Position numbers and translations under genes: made by a program. Below are positions 43,973 to 52,432 of a DNA stretch of 64,000 nt, in pieces. Source of the stretch: Jonesiaceae bacterium BS-20 (GTDB taxonomy: Bacteria; Actinomycetota; Actinomycetes; Actinomycetales; Cellulomonadaceae); NCBI GenBank assembly GCA_039995105.1, contig CP146203.1:2604001-2668000 (forward strand). Direction: 5' to 3'. How positions within the stretch are numbered: the stretch's first letter is position 1; each line of letters starts with the position of its first letter. A model generated the notes under the pieces. That model had not been told where the DNA came from, searched no databases, and saw only the letters and a list, made by a program, of their open reading frames with translations.

Positions 43973-44970
43973 TTCAAAGACCCCTTGAGTAGGAGGAACA
44001 GGAACAGCAGACCGCCGGCAAATTCGATTGCGACGCTTAGTGCCGTTGCGAATCCAAAGACGTGTTCCAGAACCAGTTGGCCGGCAACCAGTGCAATAAT
44101 GCCCAACAGAATAGTAATTGGTAGCAGCCACGCGTGACTAAACCCGCGGCATACCTGGTATGCCAACGAAACAATGAGGAGGCCAAAGAAGGTAATTGGG
44201 CCCACCAGCGCCGTTGAGACTGAGACCAACACGGCGCACAGCAGCAGGACCGCCATGACCGAGCGCCTGTGGTCAACGCCCAGGTTGATAGCGATCTCCC
44301 GGCCCAACGCCATGACGTCGAGTTTGGACCGCCACCGCCAGGCCACAACTGCTCCCGCAACAACCACTATCGCGCTGAGCAGCAAGAGGGTGGGGTTGAC
44401 CTGGTTGAACGAGGCAAAAAATAAGTCTTGCAAGATGACGAACTCGTTGGGGTCCATCAACCGCTGCAGCAGCGAAGATATCCCGCGGAACAGTGTGCCC
44501 AAAATGATGCCAACTATGAGCACCAAGTGAAGGGAGTTCACCGCTCCGTTAAACAGCCAACGGTACAAGAAGAAAGAGAACGTCACCATTAAGGCGACCT
44601 CGATGGCGAACTTCAAACCCACGGGAGTCCCGGTCCAGGTAACCGCACCCACCGCAAAAACGAGGGAAGTCTGGATCAACAGGTATAAGGCATCGAACCC
44701 CATGATTGAAGGGGTCAAGATTCGGTTGGCCGTGACCGTTTGGAAAAGCAACGTGGAAATACCAACTGCCCCAGCAACCAAAACCATGGCTGCCATGCGG
44801 ATTGCACGGCGCGGCAAGACGTAGTCAAGCGGGCCTTTGAGCCCGTAGAACATGAAGAACGCCATCGCAGCAAGCGCGATCACGCCCAAGATAACGGTGA
44901 CTACCGCGGGCGAAAGCTTGATCCGCGGAGCGGTCCTTACCTTGACCCGGGTACTGAGGGGGTTAGGCAC
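43969..44970 (-). CDS. siderophore ABC transporter permease (FecCD family, YclO/FatC-like)
   Basis: A 333-residue FecCD-type permease with about nine hydrophobic segments and the conserved VGPITFFGLLIVSLAYQVCRG coupling loop late in the protein, plus QTVTANRILTPSIMGFDALY near the start, both typical of this group. It starts with GTG and overlaps the upstream permease by eight bases. The two permeases form a heterodimer. Confidence 0.9.
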   Translation of the reverse strand: MPNPLSTRVKVRTAPRIKLSPAVVTVILGVIALAAMAFFMFYGLKGPLDYVLPRRAIRMAAMVLVAGAVGISTLLFQTVTANRILTPSIMGFDALYLLIQTSLVFAVGAVTWTGTPVGLKFAIEVALMVTFSFFLYRWLFNGAVNSLHLVLIVGIILGTLFRGISSLLQRLMDPNEFVILQDLFFASFNQVNPTLLLLSAIVVVAGAVVAWRWRSKLDVMALGREIAINLGVDHRRSVMAVLLLCAVLVSVSTALVGPITFFGLLIVSLAYQVCRGFSHAWLLPITILLGIIALVAGQLVLEHVFGFATALSVAIEFAGGLLFLFLLLKGSLK

Positions 44971-46000
44971 TGATCTTGCTGCGGCGCTTCAACAACAGTG
45001 CAAGGAACATGATGGCTCCCAGCACACTCATGACCATGCCCACGGGGACCTCGTAAGGGAAGCGGATGGTCCGGCTAATGATGTCGCAGATCAATACGAG
45101 TGCCGCACCAAACACGGCGGTCCAAGGCACTGCCCGGCGCAAGTTGTCGCCAAAGATCATGGAGACAAGGTTTGGCACCACGAGGCCAAGGAACGGGATT
45201 GCACCCACCGTTGTCACTACTACCGCTGAGATCAGGGCAACGATGGTCATGCCAAGGCGCATGATGGCCTTGTAGTTCAGCCCAAGGTTAGTGGTGAAAT
45301 CGGCACCCATGCCGGCAACCGTAAACCGGTCAGCGGCAAAATAACCAATAAGTGTCAGGATGCCAACCAGCCACAATAGCTCGTAGCGTCCCCGCAGGAC
45401 ACCGGAGAAATCCCCGATCATCCAGCTGTTCAAGGTCTGTAAAAGGTCGTACTTGTAGGCAAAGAACGTCGTTACCGCCGCGATGACACCACCGAGCATG
45501 ATCCCAACCAGTGGCACCATCAAGGTATTGCGAGTTGGCAGCTGGCGAATGATCGTCAGAAACACCCAAGTACCCACGAGCGCAAAGACAGCAGCAAATC
45601 CCATCTTGCCTAGCAACGGTGCGGATGGCAGTGCCACGGTGATGACCAAGATGCCCAGCGTGGCAGACTCAACCGTGCCAACCATCGAAGGTTCAACAAA
45701 CCGGTTACGTGACATCAACTGCATGATCAGGCCAGAAACAGCAACTGCCATACCCGCTAGAACAACTGACAAGGTGCGCGGCAGCCGGGAGATCCACAGG
45801 ATGTCCCAGGCCGCTGCGTCGCCGGCAACTAACCGGCTAAAAGAAACGTCTGACACGCCCACAAACATGCTTACCGTGGCCAACACAAGCACGGCAAGAA
45901 CCGCCGCACCGACCTTGGCGCCCTCTTTTAGGCGACCAATATCAGCCAGGGGCACCGAAGTACGGGTCCTGGTTGGCGATATCAGCACAGATGTAGTCAT
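44963..46000 (-). CDS. siderophore ABC transporter permease (FecCD family, YclN/FatD-like)
   Basis: A 345-residue FecCD-type permease. SRLPRTLSVVLAGMAVAVSGLIMQ and GTVESATLGILV correspond to the conserved N-terminal blocks, and GAIPFLGLVVPNLVSMIFG to the coupling region. It follows the binding-protein gene by 24 bp and overlaps the second permease, giving the standard order binding protein, two permeases, ATPase. Confidence 0.9.
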   Translation of the reverse strand: MTTSVLISPTRTRTSVPLADIGRLKEGAKVGAAVLAVLVLATVSMFVGVSDVSFSRLVAGDAAAWDILWISRLPRTLSVVLAGMAVAVSGLIMQLMSRNRFVEPSMVGTVESATLGILVITVALPSAPLLGKMGFAAVFALVGTWVFLTIIRQLPTRNTLMVPLVGIMLGGVIAAVTTFFAYKYDLLQTLNSWMIGDFSGVLRGRYELLWLVGILTLIGYFAADRFTVAGMGADFTTNLGLNYKAIMRLGMTIVALISAVVVTTVGAIPFLGLVVPNLVSMIFGDNLRRAVPWTAVFGAALVLICDIISRTIRFPYEVPVGMVMSVLGAIMFLALLLKRRSKISA

Positions 46001-46024
46001 GGCAGAAAACCTATTTCAGTAGGG

Positions 46025-46990
46025 TCACAAAGCCGCATCGATAGCGGAGATCATTGCCGGCAGATTGTTCAGACCGTAGCCAACCATGTACCAGCCGGAT
46101 GCGTCTAGGTAAACAATCTTGTCGTTCTGAGCGGCCTTGGTAGAGGCAACGAGCTCGTTATCCAGGACCGCAGAGGCGGCATCTCCCGCGGTTCCCATGG
46201 CAGAGTCACGGTCAACAACAAAGAGGAAATCTGGGTTGGCCTCCTTGATGAACTCGAAGGAAATAGCCTCCCCGTGAGCGCCTTCGTGCTTGACCTCAGC
46301 CGCGGGGGCTACCCCTAGCTCGTCGTGGATCAGTGCAAAACGTGAGCCCGGCCCATATGCGGTTAGTTCGCCGCCCGAAGTCAAGATAATCAGGCCGGAT
46401 CCGGCGTTCTCACCCTTGGCCTTGGTTGCTGCGATCTGTCCTTCAATGGCGTCGAGCTTTTCAGCGACCTCTTCTTCTCGGTCAAAGATCAGCCCTAGGT
46501 TGGCAGCTTGATCTTGGAACGAGTTGAGTGGATCAGCCTGATCAACGCTCAAGTCAATCGTGGTGGCGATCTTGCTTAGTTCTTCATAGGCAGGCGCCGT
46601 GCGGCCCGAGATAATGATGAGGTCTGGCTCGCCAGCTGCGATGGCCTCAAAGTCCGGCTCTTTCATTGAGCCAATCTTGGTGAATTCATCGCCTTCATAC
46701 TGGGCCAAGGACTCTGGGTACACGGCGTCCGGGACGCCGTCCGCAGTGATGTCCAGCGCGCCCATCGAATCTAGAACACCAAGGTCAAAGACATAGACGG
46801 TCTCGGGGTTAACCGGGACATCGGTCGTTCCTTGCGCATGCGTAATGGAAACCGTTGTGGCTTCCGTTCCAGCATCCGGGCTCTTGGAGGGGTCCGCTTT
46901 GGCTGGCTCTCCAGCCCCACACGCGGTCAATGCGAGCAGCGAAAGCGCCACTGCTGCTGTTCCGAGTTTTGCACGCAACGAGGTGTTCAC
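46025..46990 (-). CDS. siderophore-binding lipoprotein (YclQ/FatB/CeuE-like)
   Basis: A 321-residue class-III binding protein with lipobox ALTAC (Cys24). The early VSITHAQGTTDVPVNPETVYVFDLGVLDSMGAL block and the later EPDLIIISGR are characteristic of the YclQ/CeuE group that binds catecholate siderophores or ferri-siderophores such as petrobactin. The start is a GTG at 46990 with GGGGA upstream. First gene of the iron-uptake operon. The siderophore itself is unknown, and no siderophore biosynthesis genes are in the window. Confidence 0.9.
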   Translation of the reverse strand: MNTSLRAKLGTAAVALSLLALTACGAGEPAKADPSKSPDAGTEATTVSITHAQGTTDVPVNPETVYVFDLGVLDSMGALDITADGVPDAVYPESLAQYEGDEFTKIGSMKEPDFEAIAAGEPDLIIISGRTAPAYEELSKIATTIDLSVDQADPLNSFQDQAANLGLIFDREEEVAEKLDAIEGQIAATKAKGENAGSGLIILTSGGELTAYGPGSRFALIHDELGVAPAAEVKHEGAHGEAISFEFIKEANPDFLFVVDRDSAMGTAGDAASAVLDNELVASTKAAQNDKIVYLDASGWYMVGYGLNNLPAMISAIDAAL

Positions 46991-47306
46991 AAGTTCCCCT
47001 TTCGGCCCTGACGCACTAAGCGCAGATCCGATTTTGAATTACGCAACACGTTCGTTACGTATAATCGATGTCGACTACACGCTATAGGTAAGGCTTGCCT
47101 AAGTGCAACCAAGGACCAAAGTCCGGGGCGGCCAGAATCCGCCATTTTTGGCGGTTCTTAAATACGAAAGAATTACCGTGTGGCGCGAGTCACTGCACCT
47201 TGGGGAGGTTTATTGACGGAACGTCACCAAGAATCCAGATAGTGACACATGATTTTCCCGATGCCTTAGCAATTTCGCGGAAATCTCGCGGCCCTCTAGC
47301 GGCCTT
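46991..47306. other. intergenic region between rhaB and the iron-uptake operon
   Basis: A 316-bp stretch without a gene. It carries the iron box at 47084-47102 and presumably the iron operon's promoter. No convincing terminator for rhaB is seen; the only notable feature there is a short CTAGCGGC direct repeat spanning the rhaB stop. Confidence 0.5.
47084..47102 (-). promoter_or_regulatory. IdeR/DmdR-type iron box
   Basis: ATAGGTAAGGCTTGCCTAA matches the 19-bp DtxR/IdeR consensus TTAGGTTAGGCTAACCTAA at 15 positions and keeps the AGGT...CCT symmetry. It lies about 95 bp before the binding-protein start. The operon is therefore probably repressed by an iron-loaded DtxR-family protein. Confidence 0.8.
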
Positions 47307-48863
47307 CTAGCGGCTCAGTCTCCCCTCAAGTTCAGCAAAGTCGATTGGCCGTTTGCCGGAAGTGGGCAAGTAACGTTTCACCGGAACTCCACGTGAACCG
47401 AGTTCTCGTAGTTGCTCAAGGTTCATCCCTGCGACGGCTGCATGCCCAACAGCCCGTGCCTGGACCAGCACATTGCCAAGAACGGCACCCTCAATGGGCC
47501 CCGCTATGACCGCAAGCCCCGTAACGTCTGCGGTGAGCTGGCACAGCAGTTCATTTTGAATGCCGCCACCAACCATATGGATAACTTCGATAGTCAGACC
47601 TGAAAGGTCAATTGCTTGCAAGAGTGCACGGCGGTAAGCCAAAGCCAAAGAATCAATGATGCACCGCACCACTTCCGCTTGCGTTCTGGGTACCGGCTGC
47701 CCCGTTTCCTCGGCATAGTTTGCAATGCGAGCGGGCATGTCCCCGGGCGCTAGGAACAGTTCAGAGTCAATATCAACCACGGTTGTAAACGGGGTGAGTT
47801 GGCCGGCCTCATGAATAAGGTCCACCAATGACTCAGTGACCCCAGCGTCGACCCAGGTACGCATGGACTCCTGCAAGACCCAAAGTCCCATGACATTACG
47901 GAGATAGCGGACGGTGCCATCAACACCCAGTTCATTGGTGAAGTTTGCCTCCCGGCTAGCCTCAGTTAATACTGGCCGGCCCAGTTCCACACCTACGAGC
48001 GACCAGGTACCGCAAGAGATATAGGCAAAGTCTTTGGTGCTAGCCGGAATTCCAACAATCGCCGAGGCGGTATCGTGTGACCCCACCGCCACCACGGGGA
48101 TTGCGGAGTTGGTCTCGTCTTCCCCCTGCCCCCAAGATCGCACTAGCTCTGGGGTCAAGGCGCCAATGACCGTACCCGCTTCGACCACCGGAGCAAGCAT
48201 TGCTGGCACTTTTCCATAACCGGGAAAGCACTCGCTGAGCGCTTCCATGAGTTCGGTTGACCAGGTTCGGGTGGTCACATCGATAAGTCCCGTTGTCGAG
48301 GCATTGGTAATCTCTGCGGCTTTGACACCCGTCAGCCAGAAATTAATGAGATCCGGAATAAGAAGCAGAGATTCTGCCGCCGCGAATTCGGACGATTCTA
48401 GATCCGCAATCAATTGGAACTCGGTGTTAAATGGGAGCGTTTGTAGACCATTCAAACCGTAATGGATTTGGGGCGAGATGTGTTCGTATACCCGGTCGCT
48501 GATTCTTTTGGTGCGCTCGTCACGATAAGCAGTTGGGTTAGCCAGTAACGTATCCGAGCCATCGAGTAGCCCGTAGTCCACTGCCCAAGTGTCGACGCCG
48601 ATCCCCGCAAGTGTGTCTCCGCGTTGCGCAATGCGGGCTGCCGCAAGGCGTAATCCAGTCAGGACCCCGTCATATAAGGTCTCGATTTCCCATTGCAGTC
48701 TGCCCTGCATCCGCACGGCCCCGTTGGGGAACCGGTAAACCTCTTCTAATTCAATGCGCTGTGTACCCTCTTCGATGAGGCGTCCAATCATCACACGTCC
48801 CGAAGAAGCGCCAAGGTCAATAGCCACAAAGGATGACTGAGGTTGGTTCACCACATCGTTCAC
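47307..48863 (-). CDS. rhaB: rhamnulokinase
   Basis: A 518-residue FGGY-family sugar kinase that phosphorylates L-rhamnulose at C1. Early motifs are AIDLGASSGRVMIG, then GIGVDTWAVDYGLLD, and the later SHDTASAIVG and ISCGTWSLVG blocks are characteristic of RhaB rather than xylulose or glycerol kinases. The C-terminal signature MVGGGIQNELLCQLTADVTG is intact. The start is a GTG at 48863 with TAGGA upstream. It is the last gene of the isomerase-aldolase-kinase set, separated from the aldolase gene by a hairpin-bearing 108-156 bp gap. Confidence 0.92.
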   Translation of the reverse strand: MNDVVNQPQSSFVAIDLGASSGRVMIGRLIEEGTQRIELEEVYRFPNGAVRMQGRLQWEIETLYDGVLTGLRLAAARIAQRGDTLAGIGVDTWAVDYGLLDGSDTLLANPTAYRDERTKRISDRVYEHISPQIHYGLNGLQTLPFNTEFQLIADLESSEFAAAESLLLIPDLINFWLTGVKAAEITNASTTGLIDVTTRTWSTELMEALSECFPGYGKVPAMLAPVVEAGTVIGALTPELVRSWGQGEDETNSAIPVVAVGSHDTASAIVGIPASTKDFAYISCGTWSLVGVELGRPVLTEASREANFTNELGVDGTVRYLRNVMGLWVLQESMRTWVDAGVTESLVDLIHEAGQLTPFTTVVDIDSELFLAPGDMPARIANYAEETGQPVPRTQAEVVRCIIDSLALAYRRALLQAIDLSGLTIEVIHMVGGGIQNELLCQLTADVTGLAVIAGPIEGAVLGNVLVQARAVGHAAVAGMNLEQLRELGSRGVPVKRYLPTSGKRPIDFAELEGRLSR

Positions 48864-48889
48864 CGTTCCTACTTCCGTAATAGCGAAAG

Positions 48890-48923
48890 TGGTGGCACCA
48901 GCATTACGATGCCGGTGCCACCA
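48890..48923 (-). other. strong intercistronic hairpin between the aldolase and kinase genes
   Basis: TGGTGGCACC (48890-48899) pairs perfectly with GGTGCCACCA (48914-48923), and the loop contains a further GCAT-TACG-ATGC stem. The transcribed strand has no long U run afterwards, so it may be a leaky terminator or an RNase-stopping stem lowering or separating rhaB expression. Confidence 0.65.
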
Positions 48924-48971
48924 AGCGTAGTTATTTATAGTTTTGAACTCGAGATCTTCGAGCCGGACCGG

Positions 48972-51020
48972 CTACCGCAAGAAGGCTGCCGCCACCCCGG
49001 AGTCAACCGGAATGTGCAGGCCGGTGGTCTGACTCAGGTCGGGGCCGGTCAGAGCAAACACCGCTGCGGCTACGTGCTCCGGCAGGACCTCGCGTTTGAG
49101 CAAGGTGCGCTGGGCGTAGTAAGCACCGAGGTTGTCTTCCTCCACCCCGTAGACAGCCGCACGTTTGGCGCCCCATCCACCCGCAAAGATTCCGGATCCG
49201 CGCACTACCCCGTCCGGGTTCACGCCGTTGACCCGAATACCGTGCTCACCAAGTTCGGCCGCCAGCAACCGGACCTGGTGCGCCTGGTCTGCCTTGGTCG
49301 CCGAGTAGGCAATGTTGTTGGGCCCGGCAAACAGCGAGTTCTTGGACGCAATATAGATGACATCCCCGCCCATATTTTGAGGGATCATGGCACGTGCCGC
49401 CTCCCGCGCTACCAAGAATGAGCCTCTGGCCATGACGTTGTGTTGGAGGTCCCAGTCGGCTGTCGTGGTGTCGAGCAAGGGCTTGGAAATGGAAAGACCA
49501 GCGTTGTTGACCACTAGGTCAATGCCGCCAAATGCAAGAGCCGCTTGGTCAACGAGGTTGGCTACCGCCGCTTCATCAGTCACGTCCGCTTGAACCGCAA
49601 TTGCAACGTCAGGGCCGCCCAGCTCATCAGCAACCGCTTGCGCGTTTTCGAGGTTGAGATCCGCGATAACAACGCAGGCCCCTTCCACAGCAAGGCGCTC
49701 GGCGATTGCTTTCCCAATGCCGGAGGCCGCACCCGTAACGAGCGCGATCCGAGACTGCAAGGCCTTGGGCTTTGGCAAGCGCTGAAGTTTGGCTTCTTCG
49801 AGTGCCCAGTATTCAATTCGGAACTTCTCGTTCTCACTTATCGGCGCGTAGGTGGAGATCGCCTCTGCGCCGCGCATGACATTGATCGCGTTCAGGTAGA
49901 ACTCACCTGCAACCCGCGCGGTCTGTTTGTTCTTGCCGTAGGAGAACATACCCACGCCCGGAACTAGCACAATCGCTGGGTCAGCGCCGCGGATCGCAGG
50001 GGAATCTGATTCCTTGTTCCGTTCGTAATAGCCCGCATAGTCCTGCCGGTAAGAAGCATGCAGCTCAGCTAAGCGTGCGGTAACTTCCTCAGCCGATGCC
50101 TGTGCGGGCAGGTCCACCACAAGTGGCTTAACCTTGGTGCGTAAGAAGTGATCGGGGCACGACGTACCGAGTTCAGCAAGTGGTCCCAGTTTTTCTCGGG
50201 ATAAGAACTCAAGTACCTCGGGGGTATCAAAGAAGTGGCCAACCATTGGGCTGTCGGTCGAGGCTAGACCGCGGATCACCGGGGCAAGTTTGGCGGCCTT
50301 AGCCGCACGCTCAGCCGGCTCGAGGGCACCAAATCCTGCGACTTCGGGGCCAAACGGGTGGGTTCCCTGTTCTGCCAGGCTCGCGGTTCGCGCGGCAATA
50401 AAGCGCTCCGCCTCACGAATAATACGCAACGAATTTGCCTCAGCCTGTGCACTCGTGTCACCCCAAGCGGTAATACCGTGACCGCCAAGAATACAACCTA
50501 TGGCATCGGGATTTTCTTCCTTTACCTTGGCAATGTCCAAACCAAGTTGAAAGCCTGGCCGGCGCCAGTCAATCCAAACAACTGCATCACCAAAGCACTC
50601 CTTAGTCAGTGCCTCTCCGTCTAGCGAAGTTGCAATCGCAATACCGGAGTCAGGGTGCAGGTGGTCAACGTGGGCAGCATTAACCAAGCCATGCATCGCA
50701 GTATCAATTGACGGGGCCGCACCGCCCTTGCCATGCAGGCAGTAGTCGAATGCGGCAACCATCTCATCTTCCCGGTCTAGGCCCGGATAGACGTTGATAA
50801 GCGACTGCAGCCGGTCCAAGCGCATGACCGCGAGGCCGCTTTCCTTCAATGTCCCCAGGTCTCCCCCGGATCCCTTAACCCACAAGAGTTCAACTTCTTG
50901 GCCCGTAACCGGGTCAATCTCAACGCCCTTGGCGGAGGTGTTTCCACCCGCATAGTTGGTGTTGCGAGGGTCCGCGCCCAATCGGTTTGACCGGGCAATA
51001 AGTTCTTGTGCTGCACTCAC
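48972..51020 (-). CDS. bifunctional rhamnulose-1-phosphate aldolase / L-lactaldehyde dehydrogenase (RhaEW type)
   Basis: A 682-residue fusion. The N-terminal class-II aldolase domain (about 1-420) has zinc-ligand motifs HVDHLHPDSG and GGHGITAWG and splits L-rhamnulose 1-phosphate into dihydroxyacetone phosphate and L-lactaldehyde. The C-terminal SDR domain (TGAASGIG near 430, NNAG, and YSATK with catalytic Tyr and Lys) oxidises lactaldehyde to lactate. The start at 51020 is a GTG seven bases after AAGGA; in-frame starts at 51038 and 51047 are possible and would overlap the isomerase stop. It follows the isomerase gene in one operon. Confidence 0.9.
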   Translation of the reverse strand: MSAAQELIARSNRLGADPRNTNYAGGNTSAKGVEIDPVTGQEVELLWVKGSGGDLGTLKESGLAVMRLDRLQSLINVYPGLDREDEMVAAFDYCLHGKGGAAPSIDTAMHGLVNAAHVDHLHPDSGIAIATSLDGEALTKECFGDAVVWIDWRRPGFQLGLDIAKVKEENPDAIGCILGGHGITAWGDTSAQAEANSLRIIREAERFIAARTASLAEQGTHPFGPEVAGFGALEPAERAAKAAKLAPVIRGLASTDSPMVGHFFDTPEVLEFLSREKLGPLAELGTSCPDHFLRTKVKPLVVDLPAQASAEEVTARLAELHASYRQDYAGYYERNKESDSPAIRGADPAIVLVPGVGMFSYGKNKQTARVAGEFYLNAINVMRGAEAISTYAPISENEKFRIEYWALEEAKLQRLPKPKALQSRIALVTGAASGIGKAIAERLAVEGACVVIADLNLENAQAVADELGGPDVAIAVQADVTDEAAVANLVDQAALAFGGIDLVVNNAGLSISKPLLDTTTADWDLQHNVMARGSFLVAREAARAMIPQNMGGDVIYIASKNSLFAGPNNIAYSATKADQAHQVRLLAAELGEHGIRVNGVNPDGVVRGSGIFAGGWGAKRAAVYGVEEDNLGAYYAQRTLLKREVLPEHVAAAVFALTGPDLSQTTGLHIPVDSGVAAAFLR

Positions 51021-51039
51021 GTGTGTTTCCTTTGTCATC

Positions 51040-52215
51040 TCAGGCACCCCATCCAGCCTGGGTTCCGCCTACGCGCTCGGTGGCAATCTTGGTTAGGTAT
51101 CCCGAATCCTTGAAGGCGGAATACGGGTCCCGGGCCAGCCCCTGTTCCTCGCGCAAGTCAGCGAGCAGTCCGCGCACGTCCGTGTTGTAGGCATCCATAA
51201 GGGCGCCGTTTGCGCCGAGCACATCACCGTTTACTTGCGCTTCTTCGAGCGCCGCAGTGTCGACCAGCAGAGCCTTAGTGGTGGCCTCTTGGATGTTCAT
51301 GACCGAGCGGATCTGAGCCGGAATCTTAGCTTCGATGTTGTGGCACTGGTCAAGCATGAAGTTCACACCGGACGCCGGATCAAGTGCGCCTTGGCTGACA
51401 ATCTCATGCATGATCCTGAACAGTTGGAACGGATCTGCCGCACCAACCATGAGGTCGTCATCTGCGTAAAATCGGGAGTTAAAGTCGAATGCCCCGAGGC
51501 GCCCCTGGCGTAACAGCTGAGAAACGATGAATTCGATATTGGTATTGGGAGCGTGGTGTCCGGTGTCGAGCACCACGACCGCCTGTTCTCCCAAGGCCAG
51601 GCAGTGCAATAAAGCGGTTCCCCAGTCTGGGATATCCATCGAATAGAAGTACGGCTCGAAGAACTTGTATTCGATAACCAAGCGGTGGTTAGGGTCAAGT
51701 TCCGCGTAGATCTTTTGCAGCGACTCAGCTAACCGATCCTGCCGTCCGCGTAGCGAGTCCTGCCCCGGGTAATTCAGGCCGTCCGGAAGCCACAGTTTGA
51801 GCTCATGAGACCCCGTCTTGCGCATCACATCGATGCACTGGACGTGGTGGTCAACGGCTTTTTGCCGGATTACCGGGTCTGGATGAGTCAGCGACCCGAG
51901 CATGTAATCATCTTCCTGGAACAAGTTGGAGTTGATCATGCCAATTGCTACGCCCTCATTGGCCGCATGGGCCGCTAATTCCTCGTAGTCATCTACCAGG
52001 TCCCATGGAATATGCAGCGAGACCCGCGGTGTAATGCCGGTGTACTTATGCACCTGGGCGGCATCGGAAATCTTCTCAAACGGGTCGCGTGGGACACCGG
52101 GCTGCCCAAACACCTTAAACCTAGTGCCGGAATTACCAAACGCCCAAGATGGCAATTCGACAGTTTGCTCGGTCAGAGCCTTTTTCATGTCATTAGATAG
52201 AACGAGCGACGTCAT
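51040..52215 (-). CDS. rhaI: L-rhamnose isomerase
   Basis: A 391-residue TIM-barrel isomerase of the RhaI type (the Pseudomonas stutzeri form, distinct from RhaA of E. coli). It converts L-rhamnose to L-rhamnulose. Metal-binding and catalytic residues lie in EYKFFEPYFYSMDIPDWGTA, VVLDTGHHAPNTNIE and FDFNSRFYADDDLMVG. The start is set at the ATG at 52215 preceded by GGAGACGGA; a GTG four codons upstream forms part of that site. First gene of the minus-strand rhamnose operon, divergent from the rhamnose/rhamnoside transporter. Confidence 0.92.
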   Translation of the reverse strand: MTSLVLSNDMKKALTEQTVELPSWAFGNSGTRFKVFGQPGVPRDPFEKISDAAQVHKYTGITPRVSLHIPWDLVDDYEELAAHAANEGVAIGMINSNLFQEDDYMLGSLTHPDPVIRQKAVDHHVQCIDVMRKTGSHELKLWLPDGLNYPGQDSLRGRQDRLAESLQKIYAELDPNHRLVIEYKFFEPYFYSMDIPDWGTALLHCLALGEQAVVVLDTGHHAPNTNIEFIVSQLLRQGRLGAFDFNSRFYADDDLMVGAADPFQLFRIMHEIVSQGALDPASGVNFMLDQCHNIEAKIPAQIRSVMNIQEATTKALLVDTAALEEAQVNGDVLGANGALMDAYNTDVRGLLADLREEQGLARDPYSAFKDSGYLTKIATERVGGTQAGWGA

Positions 52216-52233
52216 TTCCGTCTCCACTTCTCT

Positions 52234-52278
52234 GTGAATCGTTTCAATGACTGTATCGATTCAATTTAGGCCCGTCAA
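52234..52278 (-). promoter_or_regulatory. promoter and LacI operator of the rhaI operon
   Basis: On the minus strand TTGACG (52278-52273), 17 bp and TACAGT (52255-52250) form a promoter. TGAATCGTTTCA (52234-52245) lies at the predicted transcription start, and a second partial site (ATCGATTCAA, 52256-52265) lies inside the spacer. Both resemble the operator before the divergent transporter. Confidence 0.65.
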
Positions 52279-52335
52279 CCCCTTTTCCATTGTTTTCATT
52301 CGCAATTGCAAGGCGACAAATTTGTCTTACGGGTG

Positions 52336-52387
52336 TTGACAATGGCCTAGATCACCCCTAGCATCGAGTTTATCTTGAAACGTTTCA
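52336..52387 (+). promoter_or_regulatory. promoter and LacI operator of the rhamnoside transporter operon
   Basis: TTGACA (52336-52341), 17 bp and TAGCAT (52359-52364) are followed by a perfect 12-bp palindrome TGAAACGTTTCA (52376-52387) just past the predicted start site. The palindrome matches the classical LacI-family half-site TGAAAC and is a likely target of the regulator at 58612. Confidence 0.7.
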
Positions 52388-52432
52388 TGTTGGTTATGCA
52401 GACAACGTAGTCCTCAACAACAGGAGAATCTC

